Assembly (NCBI RefSeq): GCF_020783335.1
Contig: NZ_CP086068.1
Span: 3,782,001-3,846,000 of the forward strand
Length of the DNA stretch: 64,000 nt
Source of the DNA: Mucilaginibacter daejeonensis
GTDB lineage: Bacteria > Bacteroidota > Bacteroidia > Sphingobacteriales > Sphingobacteriaceae
Direction: 5' to 3'
The position numbers and the translations under genes are program-made. This document shows, in pieces, positions 8,959 through 16,726 of the stretch. Positions within the stretch are counted from its first letter, which is position 1; the number at the start of each line of letters is the position of its first letter. The notes under the pieces are model-generated. The model did not search any database, had not been told where the DNA came from, and saw only the letters and a list, made by a program, of their open reading frames with translations.

Positions 8959-10236
8959 ATGCAGAAAACCCTGTTATTCTTACTGCTATTGGTAATTTTT
9001 AGCTGTAAGAAAGAAGAAGCTATCTCCCCGGCTGATGAACCTTCGTTCCAGGACAAGAACATGTCGGCGTTGAGCGCAAGTGTAACCTCATCGGCCACGG
9101 TACCGGCCGGCTTACCCAAAAGACTGGCCTTTGGTATAGAGGGTGATGTTTCGCAGCGTGCGAGTTTCATTACTGAGTCTGAGTATGTTTATGTTTACCT
9201 GGCCGGCGATATATTTGGCAACGGCTGGACCACCTGGAACTATCCGTCAGGCCAGTATGCCCGCAACTTCCTGACCGAGATCGGCAACATGGGCAAGACC
9301 CCTGTTTTCACTTATTACAATATCGTACCGGCTCGTAATCGTTTCCAGGAGCCTGCTACCATCAACCTGAACGATGCAGCCTTGATGAAGAAGTATTTTG
9401 ATGACTTCAAGTTCCTGCTACAGATATGCAAGGCCTACGGTCGTACGGTCATCATCCATTATGAACCCGACCTGTTCGGCTATATGCAGATGTATAAGAA
9501 CGACCCGTCGAAAAGCACGATCAAAGTAAGCCAGAGTGGCCACCCCGATGTTCAAGGCTTCAGCAACGATGCCAAAGGCTTGGCCCAGGCTATCGTTAGT
9601 TTGAAGAACAAGTACGCGCCTAACGTTTTGCTGGGTTGGCATGCCTCGCAATGGTCTACCGGTGTGGATGTGATCGGTAACAAATATAATCCTGAAGAAC
9701 ACGCCGGCCTGACCGCGGATTATTACCGCTCGCTTGGTGCCAATTTTGACCTACTTTTCTCAGAATTCTCTGATCGTGATGCTGGTTATTACCAGCTTGT
9801 ATACGGGCGCCAAAATTCATGGTGGTCAATGGAGCCGCGTGCTGATAACGCCTACCTGAGCGACTATGACCGCTTTCAGCGCTATTTGAAAAAGCTGAAT
9901 CAGGACCTGTCCAAAAAGATCATTTTGTGGCAGGTACAAATGGGTAACACCATTACGGCCAGCTGTAATAGTACCCCTGGTCATTATAAAGACAACCGTG
10001 TGCAGTACTTCCTGCAGCCGGTAATGGAAAGTGGCGACAAGACCAAGATCTCGCAATACGCACAAGCCGGTGTGATCGCCTTTTTGTTCGGTTGGGGTTC
10101 GAATGATTGTACCACCTACTTAGACCTGAGAGGCGATGGCGTGACCGCTCAGAACGAACCTGCCGATGATGACGGTGGCTACCTGCGTAAGGGCATCAAG
10201 TCCTATTACCAAAAGGGAGCTATCGGGCTTCCGTAA
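8959..10236 (+). CDS. Secreted lipoprotein, putative TIM-barrel glycosidase-like protein
   Basis: A 425-residue protein with a short lipoprotein signal (C16 in LVIFSCKKEE), then a low-complexity Ser/Ala linker to about residue 50. The remaining part alternates strands and helices as in a TIM barrel. Two strand-end acids stand out: E169 (VIIHYEPDLFGY) and E269 (DLLFSEFSDRDAGYY), about 100 residues apart, as for acid/base and nucleophile in clan GH-A enzymes. Trp-rich segments (GWTTWNYPSG, LGWHASQWSTG, SWWSMEP) would suit a sugar cleft. I cannot name a family. Lipidation suggests the outer membrane or cell surface. It is monocistronic and followed by a terminator. Confidence 0.75.
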   Translation: MQKTLLFLLLLVIFSCKKEEAISPADEPSFQDKNMSALSASVTSSATVPAGLPKRLAFGIEGDVSQRASFITESEYVYVYLAGDIFGNGWTTWNYPSGQYARNFLTEIGNMGKTPVFTYYNIVPARNRFQEPATINLNDAALMKKYFDDFKFLLQICKAYGRTVIIHYEPDLFGYMQMYKNDPSKSTIKVSQSGHPDVQGFSNDAKGLAQAIVSLKNKYAPNVLLGWHASQWSTGVDVIGNKYNPEEHAGLTADYYRSLGANFDLLFSEFSDRDAGYYQLVYGRQNSWWSMEPRADNAYLSDYDRFQRYLKKLNQDLSKKIILWQVQMGNTITASCNSTPGHYKDNRVQYFLQPVMESGDKTKISQYAQAGVIAFLFGWGSNDCTTYLDLRGDGVTAQNEPADDDGGYLRKGIKSYYQKGAIGLP

Positions 10237-10278
10237 CAGCCAGCATTAGCTGATCAAATAACTTTCTGAAGTGTACAT

Positions 10279-10321
10279 GATCACCCGTCTTCACTTTAGT
10301 GAACGATGGGTGATCTTTTTT
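10279..10321 (+). terminator. Rho-independent terminator
   Basis: An 8-bp stem (GATCACCC / GGGTGATC) encloses a smaller TTCACT/AGTGAA hairpin and is followed by T6. It ends the lipoprotein gene 8959-10236. Confidence 0.75.
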
Positions 10322-10432
10322 ATACCACTAAGCTCCGTCCATCCTTTAAGCAAAGTATATCTGAACGCTGTTCATGTCTTGCCTAGTCCCTTAGTCTGTC
10401 TTGTCATCAAAAACACATTTTCATGAATAAAG

Positions 10433-10475
10433 GAACGAACATTCCAAAATGGTTATATATTTGGAACGTTCATTC
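10433..10475. promoter_or_regulatory. Paired operator half-sites upstream of the SDR gene
   Basis: Two 16-bp sites in inverted orientation, 10433-10448 and 10460-10475, share TTTGGAAYGTTCRTTC (14 of 16 identical) with an 11-bp spacer. A TATATTTG element (10456-10463), a good match to the Bacteroidota -7 box TAnnTTTG, lies inside the arrangement 29 bp before the SDR start. This fits a repressor that blocks the promoter, most simply the TetR protein encoded two genes on (11310). It also shows that the longer frame beginning at 10423 is not the true SDR start. Confidence 0.65.
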
Positions 10476-10491
10476 TAAAATAGAAAATATC

Positions 10492-11241
10492 ATGAAAAAA
10501 TTATCAGGCAAGGTCGCTTTGGTGACCGGTGCGTCTAAAGGTATCGGTGCTGGTATCGCTAAAAGTTTGGCTGCTGAAGGTGCTGCCGTTGTGGTCAATT
10601 ACGCTTCTTCAAAAGCTGGTGCAGATAAGGTGGTCGAGAATATCGTAGCTGCAGGTGGCAAGGCAGTTGCCATACAGGGTGATGTATCAAAAGCAGCGGA
10701 TATCGACAGGTTGTTCTCAGAAGCAGAAGCCACATTAGGCCACCTTGATGTGTTAGTAAATAACGCCGGCGTTTATGAGTTTGGCGCGATCGAAGCGATC
10801 ACCGAGGAGCACTATCACCGCCAATTCAATACCAACGTACTTGGTTTACTATTGGTAACGCAACGCGCAGTGCAAAGCTTTGGCGAACGTGGCGGCAGCA
10901 TTATCAATATCAGCTCTACCGTTTCACGCATCACCCCGCCGCAAAGCGCCGTGTATACCGCTACTAAGGCTTCAGTGGATGCTATCACTCAGGTGCTGTC
11001 TAAAGAATTAGGCCCTAAAAAGATCCGGGTGAACGCGATCAACCCAGGCATGGTGGAGACCGAAGGCACCCATACCGCCGGGTTTATCGGAAGCGACTTT
11101 CAAAAGCAGATCGAGCCTCAGGTACCGCTGGGCCGCATCGGGCAGCCAGAAGACATCGCTCCTATCGCTGTGTTCCTGGCCTCTGAAGATTCAGGCTGGC
11201 TGACCGGCGAGGTGCTGATCGCAAGTGGTGGTATGAGATAA
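10492..11241 (+). CDS. SDR family oxidoreductase (3-oxoacyl-ACP reductase-like)
   Basis: A 249-residue classical short-chain dehydrogenase. The cofactor motif TGASKGIG is at 12-19, NNAG at 90-93, the catalytic S141/S142, Y155 and K159 are present (YTATK), and the end matches the FabG type (PEDIAPIAVFLASEDSGWLTGEVLIASGGM). The start is MKKLSGKVALVTG because the upstream extension is filled by operator sequence. It probably reduces a small ketone or aldehyde with NADP(H). It is followed after 68 bp by a TetR regulator, so it forms a self-contained inducible detoxification or redox module. It is unlikely to be the housekeeping FabG, since no fatty-acid genes are near. Confidence 0.93.
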   Translation: MKKLSGKVALVTGASKGIGAGIAKSLAAEGAAVVVNYASSKAGADKVVENIVAAGGKAVAIQGDVSKAADIDRLFSEAEATLGHLDVLVNNAGVYEFGAIEAITEEHYHRQFNTNVLGLLLVTQRAVQSFGERGGSIINISSTVSRITPPQSAVYTATKASVDAITQVLSKELGPKKIRVNAINPGMVETEGTHTAGFIGSDFQKQIEPQVPLGRIGQPEDIAPIAVFLASEDSGWLTGEVLIASGGMR

Positions 11242-11265
11242 TGTGTTGAACTACATAACAATTTC

Positions 11266-11302
11266 AATAGCTTTGCTCTTTGTAATAAAAGACAAAGCTA
11301 TT
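11266..11302. promoter_or_regulatory. Inverted repeat just before the TetR gene
   Basis: Perfect 10-bp arms (AATAGCTTTG / CAAAGCTATT) are separated by 17 bp, and the right arm ends 7 bp before the TetR ATG. No T-run follows, so it is a poor terminator. It may be a leader hairpin that limits TetR translation or a protein-binding dyad. It differs from the operator upstream of the SDR. Confidence 0.4.
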
Positions 11303-11309
11303 GCTGTTT

Positions 11310-11894
11310 ATGGCCCGGACGAAGGAATTTGATGAGAACGAGGTACTGAAGAAAGCCATTTGCCTTTTTTGGAACAAAGGCTATAACGGCACCTCTATGC
11401 AGGAACTGGTGGATGGCCTGGGCATAAGCCGGTCGAGTTTGTATGATACCTTTGGCGATAAGCACCAGCTTTATTTAAAGGCATTAGAAGCTTACCGTGA
11501 TGGGTATGGCGATCGCTTGTGCACCTTGATCACCGAAGCGCCTTCGGCAAAGAGCGCTGTTAAAGATATATTCGAGCTGGTGGTCAATGACCTTTTGGAT
11601 GATCAGCAACGTAAGGGCTGTTTCCTGGTGAATGCAGGTATCGAGCTTGCCGCTCATGACCAGCAGGTGAACCAGCTGATCTGCCAGAACGAACAGGAGT
11701 TAGAACATACCTTTTTGAAGATCATTACCCAAGGTCAAAAAAACGGCGAACTGGACCCAACTAAAGACGCGCAAAGCATAGCGCGCTTTCTAAACAATAC
11801 GGTAAAAGGAATGCAGGTATCAGTATCGTCCACCACTGATCAAAAGTTCTTTAACGATATCGTTAACGTTGCTTTAACCGTTCTTAATCAGTAA
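11310..11894 (+). CDS. TetR/AcrR family transcriptional regulator
   Basis: A 194-residue protein starting MARTKEFDENEVL. The N-terminal TetR HTH is clear (KAICLFWNKGYNGTSMQELVDGLGISRSSLYDTFGDKHQLY, about residues 12-53). The C-terminal part is helical and forms the ligand and dimer domain (GCFLVNAGIELAAHD, ARFLNNTVKGMQV). It probably represses the upstream SDR gene through the paired sites at 10433-10475. The inducer is unknown. Confidence 0.93.
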   Translation: MARTKEFDENEVLKKAICLFWNKGYNGTSMQELVDGLGISRSSLYDTFGDKHQLYLKALEAYRDGYGDRLCTLITEAPSAKSAVKDIFELVVNDLLDDQQRKGCFLVNAGIELAAHDQQVNQLICQNEQELEHTFLKIITQGQKNGELDPTKDAQSIARFLNNTVKGMQVSVSSTTDQKFFNDIVNVALTVLNQ

Positions 11895-11903
11895 AATCCT
11901 CCT

Positions 11904-12086
11904 TTATTCGGCCCGGGCAATGATCTCGTCATCACCCTCGGCCGGAAGTTCCTCGTCCTGGCTATCACTGTTCAAAGCTATCGCGGTGGTCAACTGATCC
12001 CTGATCTCATGAAGATCCTGGTGTTGGTCAAGTACCCCGATCAAATGCTGAGCCTGAAGTGTGCTGATATCTAATTCTATTTTCAT
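11904..12086 (-). CDS. Small acidic hypothetical protein (60 aa)
   Basis: A 60-residue protein that begins with ATG (MKIELDISTLQAQHLIGVL) and has a helical first half and an acidic tail (DSQDEELPAEGDDEII). There is no signal peptide or known motif. It lies 9 bp from the convergent TetR stop. The amphipathic start and plausible codon use make it likely to be real, but I do not recognise it and no neighbour suggests a role. Confidence 0.5.
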   Translation of the reverse strand: MKIELDISTLQAQHLIGVLDQHQDLHEIRDQLTTAIALNSDSQDEELPAEGDDEIIARAE

Positions 12087-12375
12087 CGTCTATCAAGTAC
12101 AAATGAGATATCTTTTAGTTTATCATACACTCATCGTACACAATTATATCTGAAAAACATATCACAAACCACCGTTCACAGCCAAAGACCGAGAGGCTCT
12201 CTGCGCTCAAAAAGCGGTCGGCGTTCTTCAGTTGGTCTTACCGGCTGTCATGCTTAATAACTGACACAAGCTGCCTGTATCGGAAAATTCGATATGCCAA
12301 TTCGTTTTAGCATGGTTATTGTTGGCAATGTCCACTGTCTGATGGCACCAATTCATCAGCATTAGTTATAAGCCT

Positions 12376-12747
12376 ATGTTCAAAAAGCACATACTGGTCA
12401 TTGAGGATGATGCAGATATTAGAGAGGTTTTGACCACTATACTTACAGAGGAAGGTTATGAGGTCACTACGCGTGAAGAAGCGAATGATGTGGTGAAAGA
12501 GGTATTGGATATCGGTCCGGACCTGATCATCACCGACTATATATTACAAGGCATCAATGGCGGTGAGTATTGCAGTGCCATCAAGAAAGATGAGCGCACT
12601 GCCCATTTGCCAGTGATCATTTTGTCAGGCTTTGGCAAGGTGTTGCATTCGCTTGGAGATTATCAGGCAGATCTGATCATTGATAAGCCCTTTGACAATA
12701 GCGATCTATTGCAAGAGGTGGCTAAACTCATGGGATCAGGTACTTGA
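12376..12747 (+). CDS. Single-domain response regulator (CheY-like receiver)
   Basis: A 123-residue receiver-only protein. Acidic pocket E10-D11-D12 (IEDDADI), phosphoacceptor D54 (IITDYIL), switch Ser in ILSGFG, and Lys K104 (IDKPFD). No kinase is adjacent. It is similar in size and layout to the receiver at 7397, and both may serve hybrid kinases elsewhere. It stands alone between noncoding stretches of about 290 and 255 bp in which I found nothing specific. Confidence 0.92.
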   Translation: MFKKHILVIEDDADIREVLTTILTEEGYEVTTREEANDVVKEVLDIGPDLIITDYILQGINGGEYCSAIKKDERTAHLPVIILSGFGKVLHSLGDYQADLIIDKPFDNSDLLQEVAKLMGSGT

Positions 12748-13002
12748 TAGGGATGGTTCTTGCGAATCGTCACCAAATCTAAAAAAGAACCTCGATCGAT
12801 CATGATCAGAACAAGCGAACATTACAGCCGCAACCAAGGGCGATCAAAGTAAGCGGTCCTCATTACGGTTCGACGTGGATATCCTTCGGCTGCGAACATG
12901 GTTGATGAAGCCGATTTGAAGATCCAATTTCATTCGATCAACGGCCAATCGGTCTCCTCCCAGCAATATCACATCTGAGGATCGGCAAGTGGATTCTCCG
13001 TT

Positions 13003-13461
13003 CTAATGAACGATCTTTTTGAGCCAGTTAGCTATCACCTGTAATGCCTGCGGCGAGAACGAGGACCTGATGGAGGAGTATTCCTGTGTTGTACATTTCT
13101 CACAAGGTAAGAACAGATGGTTCAAACCGGGCATTACCACGGTTTCTACATTCTTGTTTTTGCCATGGGCAGGCAATGCCTTCCAATTGGCCAGATCCTC
13201 TTTGTACGATACCATGAGGTCTTTATCGCCATTCAGTGACAGTATGGGCACTTTCACTTTTGCCAATACCGGTGCAGGATCATACTTTATAAAATAACGA
13301 TACCAGGGCGATGTTGCCTGCTTTGCGAAGCTGTAAATAGGGAATCTAAAATGGTCGAACTCCACATGGCGGGCTTTGACCCCTTCGTCGTCGGTCCTTT
13401 TCCACTGGTTATAGGTATCGATCAGTTTCTGCTCCATGTTGGTCGAGTCGGCATATCGCAA
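13003..13461 (-). pseudogene. Truncated alpha/beta hydrolase remnant
   Basis: A 152-residue frame matching only the C-terminal half of a serine alpha/beta hydrolase of the dienelactone hydrolase/peptidase S9-like type. Visible are a cap-like segment, the strand with the acid (PILSLNGDKDLMV) and the His loop (VMPGLNHLFLP). The oxyanion-hole region and nucleophile Ser elbow (GxSxG) are missing, and no continuation is found upstream in any frame. A protein lacking the nucleophile cannot be an active hydrolase of this fold, so this is read as a decayed gene next to an 816-bp gene-poor stretch. Confidence 0.7.
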
Positions 13462-14277
13462 TTATTGTGGTAGAGCATTAGGCACTCGTTAGCTTGTACT
13501 CTGCTTAAACCAAATGGTTAATTAAGTGTGCATCTTGGTCAGCAGCCAGCAAAAACCCAATACGACCATGACCTTACTCATCAATTCCAGAATGAATCAC
13601 ATCATTTAATAGACATGATTTTGCAAAGACGCTGACGGTTTTGTGATATCTCTAAATTGATGTGTGTATTCCATTTGAGTTCTGTTAGGCCTCAGACCAT
13701 TACTTAAGAAGTCTTTGTTTTAGTCACCCTTTTCGATCAATCTTCATTATAGGCGGAAGTTTCTATAATATTATCTGAGCTTTTCCTCAACGATCATCAG
13801 TCTAAAAAACTGATCGCTCAATAACCCCTCATCTACACTTTGCCTTCTCATGATCTTCGACGTGCGTGGCCAGTATGCAAAGATGTCACCGCGCTTTCGA
13901 GTATGACTTAGAATCCATGATAGGATCGGTGCACATGTCAAAGATCAGCAGCGCCAAATAGAGATCCTTTTATGTACCTCCATTGTACTGAACAAAAGCG
14001 GGCTTACCCTGGTCCCATCGTATTATTGCAGACAGAATGGTTCCGTTCGCTTGGTGATCTTAAGTGATCGGTCCGGGCATGAGTAATGATCGTATAAAGG
14101 CTGAGTAGTGCCGGCGTTAAGATCCGCCTAACAGCTCCTATCAATTTCGACGCGATGCATCCCGCCCTTAGCCTTTGATCACTATCTATATTGAATATCT
14201 TACGGCCCTCTTGCATCCTTTTTGAGAATGAGATCGGAATGCACCTAATGGCAGAGAAAGTGGCCAATGGATATCAT
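13462..14277. other. 816-bp stretch with no recognisable gene
   Basis: No frame here has a plausible start, codon pattern or known motif. A minus-strand 87-codon frame at 14004-14267 looks accidental. With the truncated hydrolase on its left, the stretch looks like a site of gene decay. No transposase remnant, tRNA or repeat was seen. Confidence 0.5.
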
Positions 14278-15138
14278 CTATGACCCTAAGAATCTTTCTC
14301 TATGCGCTTGGGCAAAATTCATGAAAGAACTTGGCTGTTGACCGGTCAGCCGGTAGACCTCCTCGCCAAGATCGTGATCATGATGTTTTGCGACCACTTC
14401 CGCATACTGTTCAACGAGTCCGTTCGCTAACCAACGCGATGCACCAGTAGCCCTAAGTAAAAGGCGGAACGCGATTGAGGGCAAATTGAGATATCGCACT
14501 TTTTTGCCTATCACTGATGATAATTGCTGTGCGATCTCATTCATGTCGAGCGCTTCCGGACCGTTCAGATAGTAGGTAGCCCGTTTATGTTCGCCTGCTG
14601 TTAGCACGTGGTAGGCAACTACACCTATATCCTTTGCATCAATATACCCCACCAATCCTTTACCACCGATCTGAGGCAAGTAGCCTTTGGAGATGGGCTT
14701 GGTCATGGTTAAAAAGTTTTGCATGAACGCAGTGGGTTTAAGAATGGTCCAGGCGATACCTGACGAACGAAGATAGTGATCGATATGAGCATGAGCTTTT
14801 GCCCAGGGTACAGATATCCGCAGATTCGCATCAGATGCGGAAACCCTTACGATGTAGGTGATACCTTCTTCCTTGGCCGCATCAATGGCCTTTTTTTCCG
14901 ATTCGAGCTGCTTTTCATTCGGCGGGCTCACTAGAAATAGGGTATCACAGCCTTCCATGGCCAGGCGAAGGCTGTCCGTGTCAGTGAAGTCGCCGAGCAC
15001 CGCCTCGATATTTTGCTGACGGAAGTTTTGTAATTGCTCTTCTTTCCGGCACATGGCACGAAAAGGCTTTTTGTGTGCTGCCAACAGCTCACATAACTTT
15101 TGTCCGATAACGCTTGTAGCTCCTGTTACTAAGATCAT
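14278..15138 (-). CDS. NmrA-like NAD(P)-binding oxidoreductase
   Basis: A 286-residue atypical SDR of the NmrA/azoreductase-like type. The Rossmann motif VTGATSVIG is at residues 4-12, followed by the usual second strand (PFRAMCRKEEQL), DF at the end of strand 3 (AVLGDFTD) and LFLVSPP in strand 4. The active-site YxxxK of classical SDRs is absent, as in NmrA relatives, which act as redox sensors or quinone/NADPH-binding enzymes. A perfect inverted repeat lies 68 bp upstream, and a second copy sits on the promoter of the TetR gene behind it, so the pair is a repressor-controlled unit. Confidence 0.9.
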   Translation of the reverse strand: MILVTGATSVIGQKLCELLAAHKKPFRAMCRKEEQLQNFRQQNIEAVLGDFTDTDSLRLAMEGCDTLFLVSPPNEKQLESEKKAIDAAKEEGITYIVRVSASDANLRISVPWAKAHAHIDHYLRSSGIAWTILKPTAFMQNFLTMTKPISKGYLPQIGGKGLVGYIDAKDIGVVAYHVLTAGEHKRATYYLNGPEALDMNEIAQQLSSVIGKKVRYLNLPSIAFRLLLRATGASRWLANGLVEQYAEVVAKHHDHDLGEEVYRLTGQQPSSFMNFAQAHRERFLGS

Positions 15139-15205
15139 GATCCTATTATTTTATGCATTTATAAAGTTCTTTACTCGATTCAAGCATGAATCACTAACCT
15201 CATCA

Positions 15206-15230
15206 CAAAAGTGACCAACGGTCACTTTTG
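15206..15230. promoter_or_regulatory. TetR operator upstream of the NmrA-like gene
   Basis: Perfect 11-bp arms CAAAAGTGACC / GGTCACTTTTG are separated by AAC. The core AAAGTGAC-N5-GTCACTTT is repeated at 15858-15882 in front of the TetR gene. It lies between the TetR stop (15241) and the NmrA-like start (15138). Confidence 0.8.
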
Positions 15231-15240
15231 GTTAAAAAAA

Positions 15241-15858
15241 TCATTTACTCATACCGCTTACGATGATCTCTGAATACGTTTCCAGCAGACCTGTTCTTTT
15301 AAGTTTGACGATATCTTCAATGAACACCTTTTTTGCTTCGATAAAATTCATCAGCCCCATACAGCTTCCCCAAATGATATATGTACAATAAGTTGGATCC
15401 AACTCCTTCTTGATAAGGCCATCAGCCTGGCAACGGACAAGGTATGCCGTAAAATAATTTTTGATCTCTGAACTTACGCTTAGATAGCTTTTGATAGCGC
15501 TTTGAAAATCCGGTCTTTCCATGTAAATAAAAAGCTCAAAATAAACCGGATGCTCCAAATAGAACCGATAAAAGGCCATGATCATTTTACGTAAAGCCAT
15601 TAAGGGATCCTGCTCTTTTTTCTCAGCTTGTGTAAAGTACTTAAGCAACACATGCAAGGCTTTAACACTCACCTCTGCAAGCACGTCATCTTTGCTTTTA
15701 TAGTACTTGTAAATGGTACCCTTAGCAACGTCTAAATAAGTGACCATTTTATCTATCGTAAAATCATGAACTCCAACATTCAATAGAACGCGGTCCGCAG
15801 CATCCACGATCTGTTGCTCTCTTGTTGCTTTAGGTAGATGTTTATGTTTAGCGATCAT
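15241..15858 (-). CDS. TetR/AcrR family transcriptional regulator
   Basis: A 205-residue protein with an N-terminal TetR HTH (IVDAADRVLLNVGVHDFTIDKMV, LDVAKGTIYKYYKSKDDVLAEV, about residues 17-62) and a helical ligand domain with many Phe and Tyr residues (FYRFYLEHPVYFELFIYM). Two copies of AAAGTGAC-N5-GTCACTTT frame its gene: one at its own start codon (15858-15882), one before the NmrA-like gene. It therefore most likely represses itself and the oxidoreductase, with a hydrophobic inducer. Confidence 0.95.
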   Translation of the reverse strand: MIAKHKHLPKATREQQIVDAADRVLLNVGVHDFTIDKMVTYLDVAKGTIYKYYKSKDDVLAEVSVKALHVLLKYFTQAEKKEQDPLMALRKMIMAFYRFYLEHPVYFELFIYMERPDFQSAIKSYLSVSSEIKNYFTAYLVRCQADGLIKKELDPTYCTYIIWGSCMGLMNFIEAKKVFIEDIVKLKRTGLLETYSEIIVSGMSK

Positions 15859-15882
15859 TAAAGTGACTATTGGTCACTTTAA
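15858..15882. promoter_or_regulatory. TetR autoregulatory operator
   Basis: Inverted arms TTAAAGTGAC / GTCACTTTAA with a 5-bp spacer touch the first base of the TetR start codon (15856-15858). It shares the AAAGTGAC-N5-GTCACTTT core with 15206-15230, so bound repressor would sit on the start region of its own gene. Confidence 0.8.
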
Positions 15883-16024
15883 GACATTTCAAAGACCGTT
15901 TTGTTTGAAGTATTGATCGATTCGATGTTCGTAGAAAAGTTCACTTTCGAAGATCTCCAACATCGAACCGCAAAAATGGCTGAATGCTTTGAATATATCT
16001 ATTTGATAAATAGAAAGTTAGAAA

Positions 16025-16068
16025 CAAAAAAAATGGGACAAAAGAACTTAAAAAATTCTTTGTCCCAT
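16025..16068 (-). terminator. Rho-independent terminator of tRNA-His
   Basis: Read on the minus strand, TGGGACAAAGAA and TTCTTTTGTCCCA form a stem of about 12 bp with one bulged base, followed by T8. It lies 5-10 bp after the tRNA 3' end. Confidence 0.85.
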
Positions 16069-16072
16069 TAAG

Positions 16073-16147
16073 GGTAAATGATCGGGCTCGAACCGACGAC
16101 CCTCGGTACCACAAACCGATGCTCTAACCAACTGAGCTACATCTACC
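16073..16147 (-). tRNA. tRNA-His (anticodon GTG)
   Basis: The minus strand folds as a cloverleaf: acceptor GTAGATG/CATTTAC (one G-U pair), T8-A9, D arm GCTCAGTTGGTTAGAGC, anticodon stem TCGGT/ACCGA with loop TTGTGGT (anticodon GTG), and T arm with GGTTCGAGCC. The extra 5' G (G-1) opposite C73, the identity element of tRNA-His, is encoded. CCA is not encoded. Confidence 0.95.
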
Positions 16148-16257
16148 GTGTTAGCGGGTACAAAAATAGTATTTTCAGATGGGTTACCAAATCCTTTTTT
16201 ATATTTTTTTGAACCAGCCTCGTAAAGGCTAATTTGTTTATCATTGCACTGCTTTTT

Positions 16258-16725
16258 ATGATCGAGATCTTTACTGACGGCGCTTCGAGCGGTAATCCCG
16301 GACCGGGTGGTTATGGTACCATTTTGCGGTCGGGACAGCATTACAAAGAACTTTCTGAAGGTTTTCGCAAAACCACCAATAACCGCATGGAACTCATGGC
16401 GGTGATCAAAGGTTTGGAGGCGCTCAAGAATCCCGGGCAGCAGGTCACGGTATATTCCGACTCAAAATACGTGATCGATGCCATTGAGAAACGCTGGCTT
16501 GACGGTTGGCTAAAAAAGGGTTTTGCCGGAAAGAAAAATAAAGATCTTTGGTTACGTTACTTACAGGTAGCCAAATTACACCAGGTGCGTTTTGTATGGG
16601 TGAAAGGCCACGCAGGCCACCCCGAGAACGAACGCTGCGACCGACTGGCTGTAGCAGCCGGTCAGCAACGTGATCTGAAGATCGACTCGGTATTTGAAAT
16701 GGAAAGCAGTAAAGGACTCTCTTAA
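16258..16725 (+). CDS. rnhA: Ribonuclease HI
   Basis: A 155-residue RNase HI, which cuts RNA in RNA-DNA hybrids. The start is MIEIFTDGAS; earlier codons are outside the family. The catalytic set is complete: D7 (FTDGASSGNPGPGG), E45 (NNRMELMAV), D68 (YSDSKYV), H118 (VKGHAGHPENE) and D128 (ERCDRLA). The basic protrusion helix (RWLDGWLKKGFAGKKNKDLW, 79-98) is present. It converges on the fructose bisphosphatase gene with one base between stops. Confidence 0.97.
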   Translation: MIEIFTDGASSGNPGPGGYGTILRSGQHYKELSEGFRKTTNNRMELMAVIKGLEALKNPGQQVTVYSDSKYVIDAIEKRWLDGWLKKGFAGKKNKDLWLRYLQVAKLHQVRFVWVKGHAGHPENERCDRLAVAAGQQRDLKIDSVFEMESSKGLS

Positions 16726-16726
16726 A

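Noticed and set aside
9068..9120. Ser/Ala/Thr-rich linker of the 8959 lipoprotein as a sign of a second gene start
   Set aside because: The frame and signal peptide upstream are continuous, and such linkers are usual after a lipidated Cys.
14004..14267. 87-codon minus-strand frame in the gene-poor stretch
   Set aside because: Composition and lack of any motif look like chance; it is not supported by neighbours.
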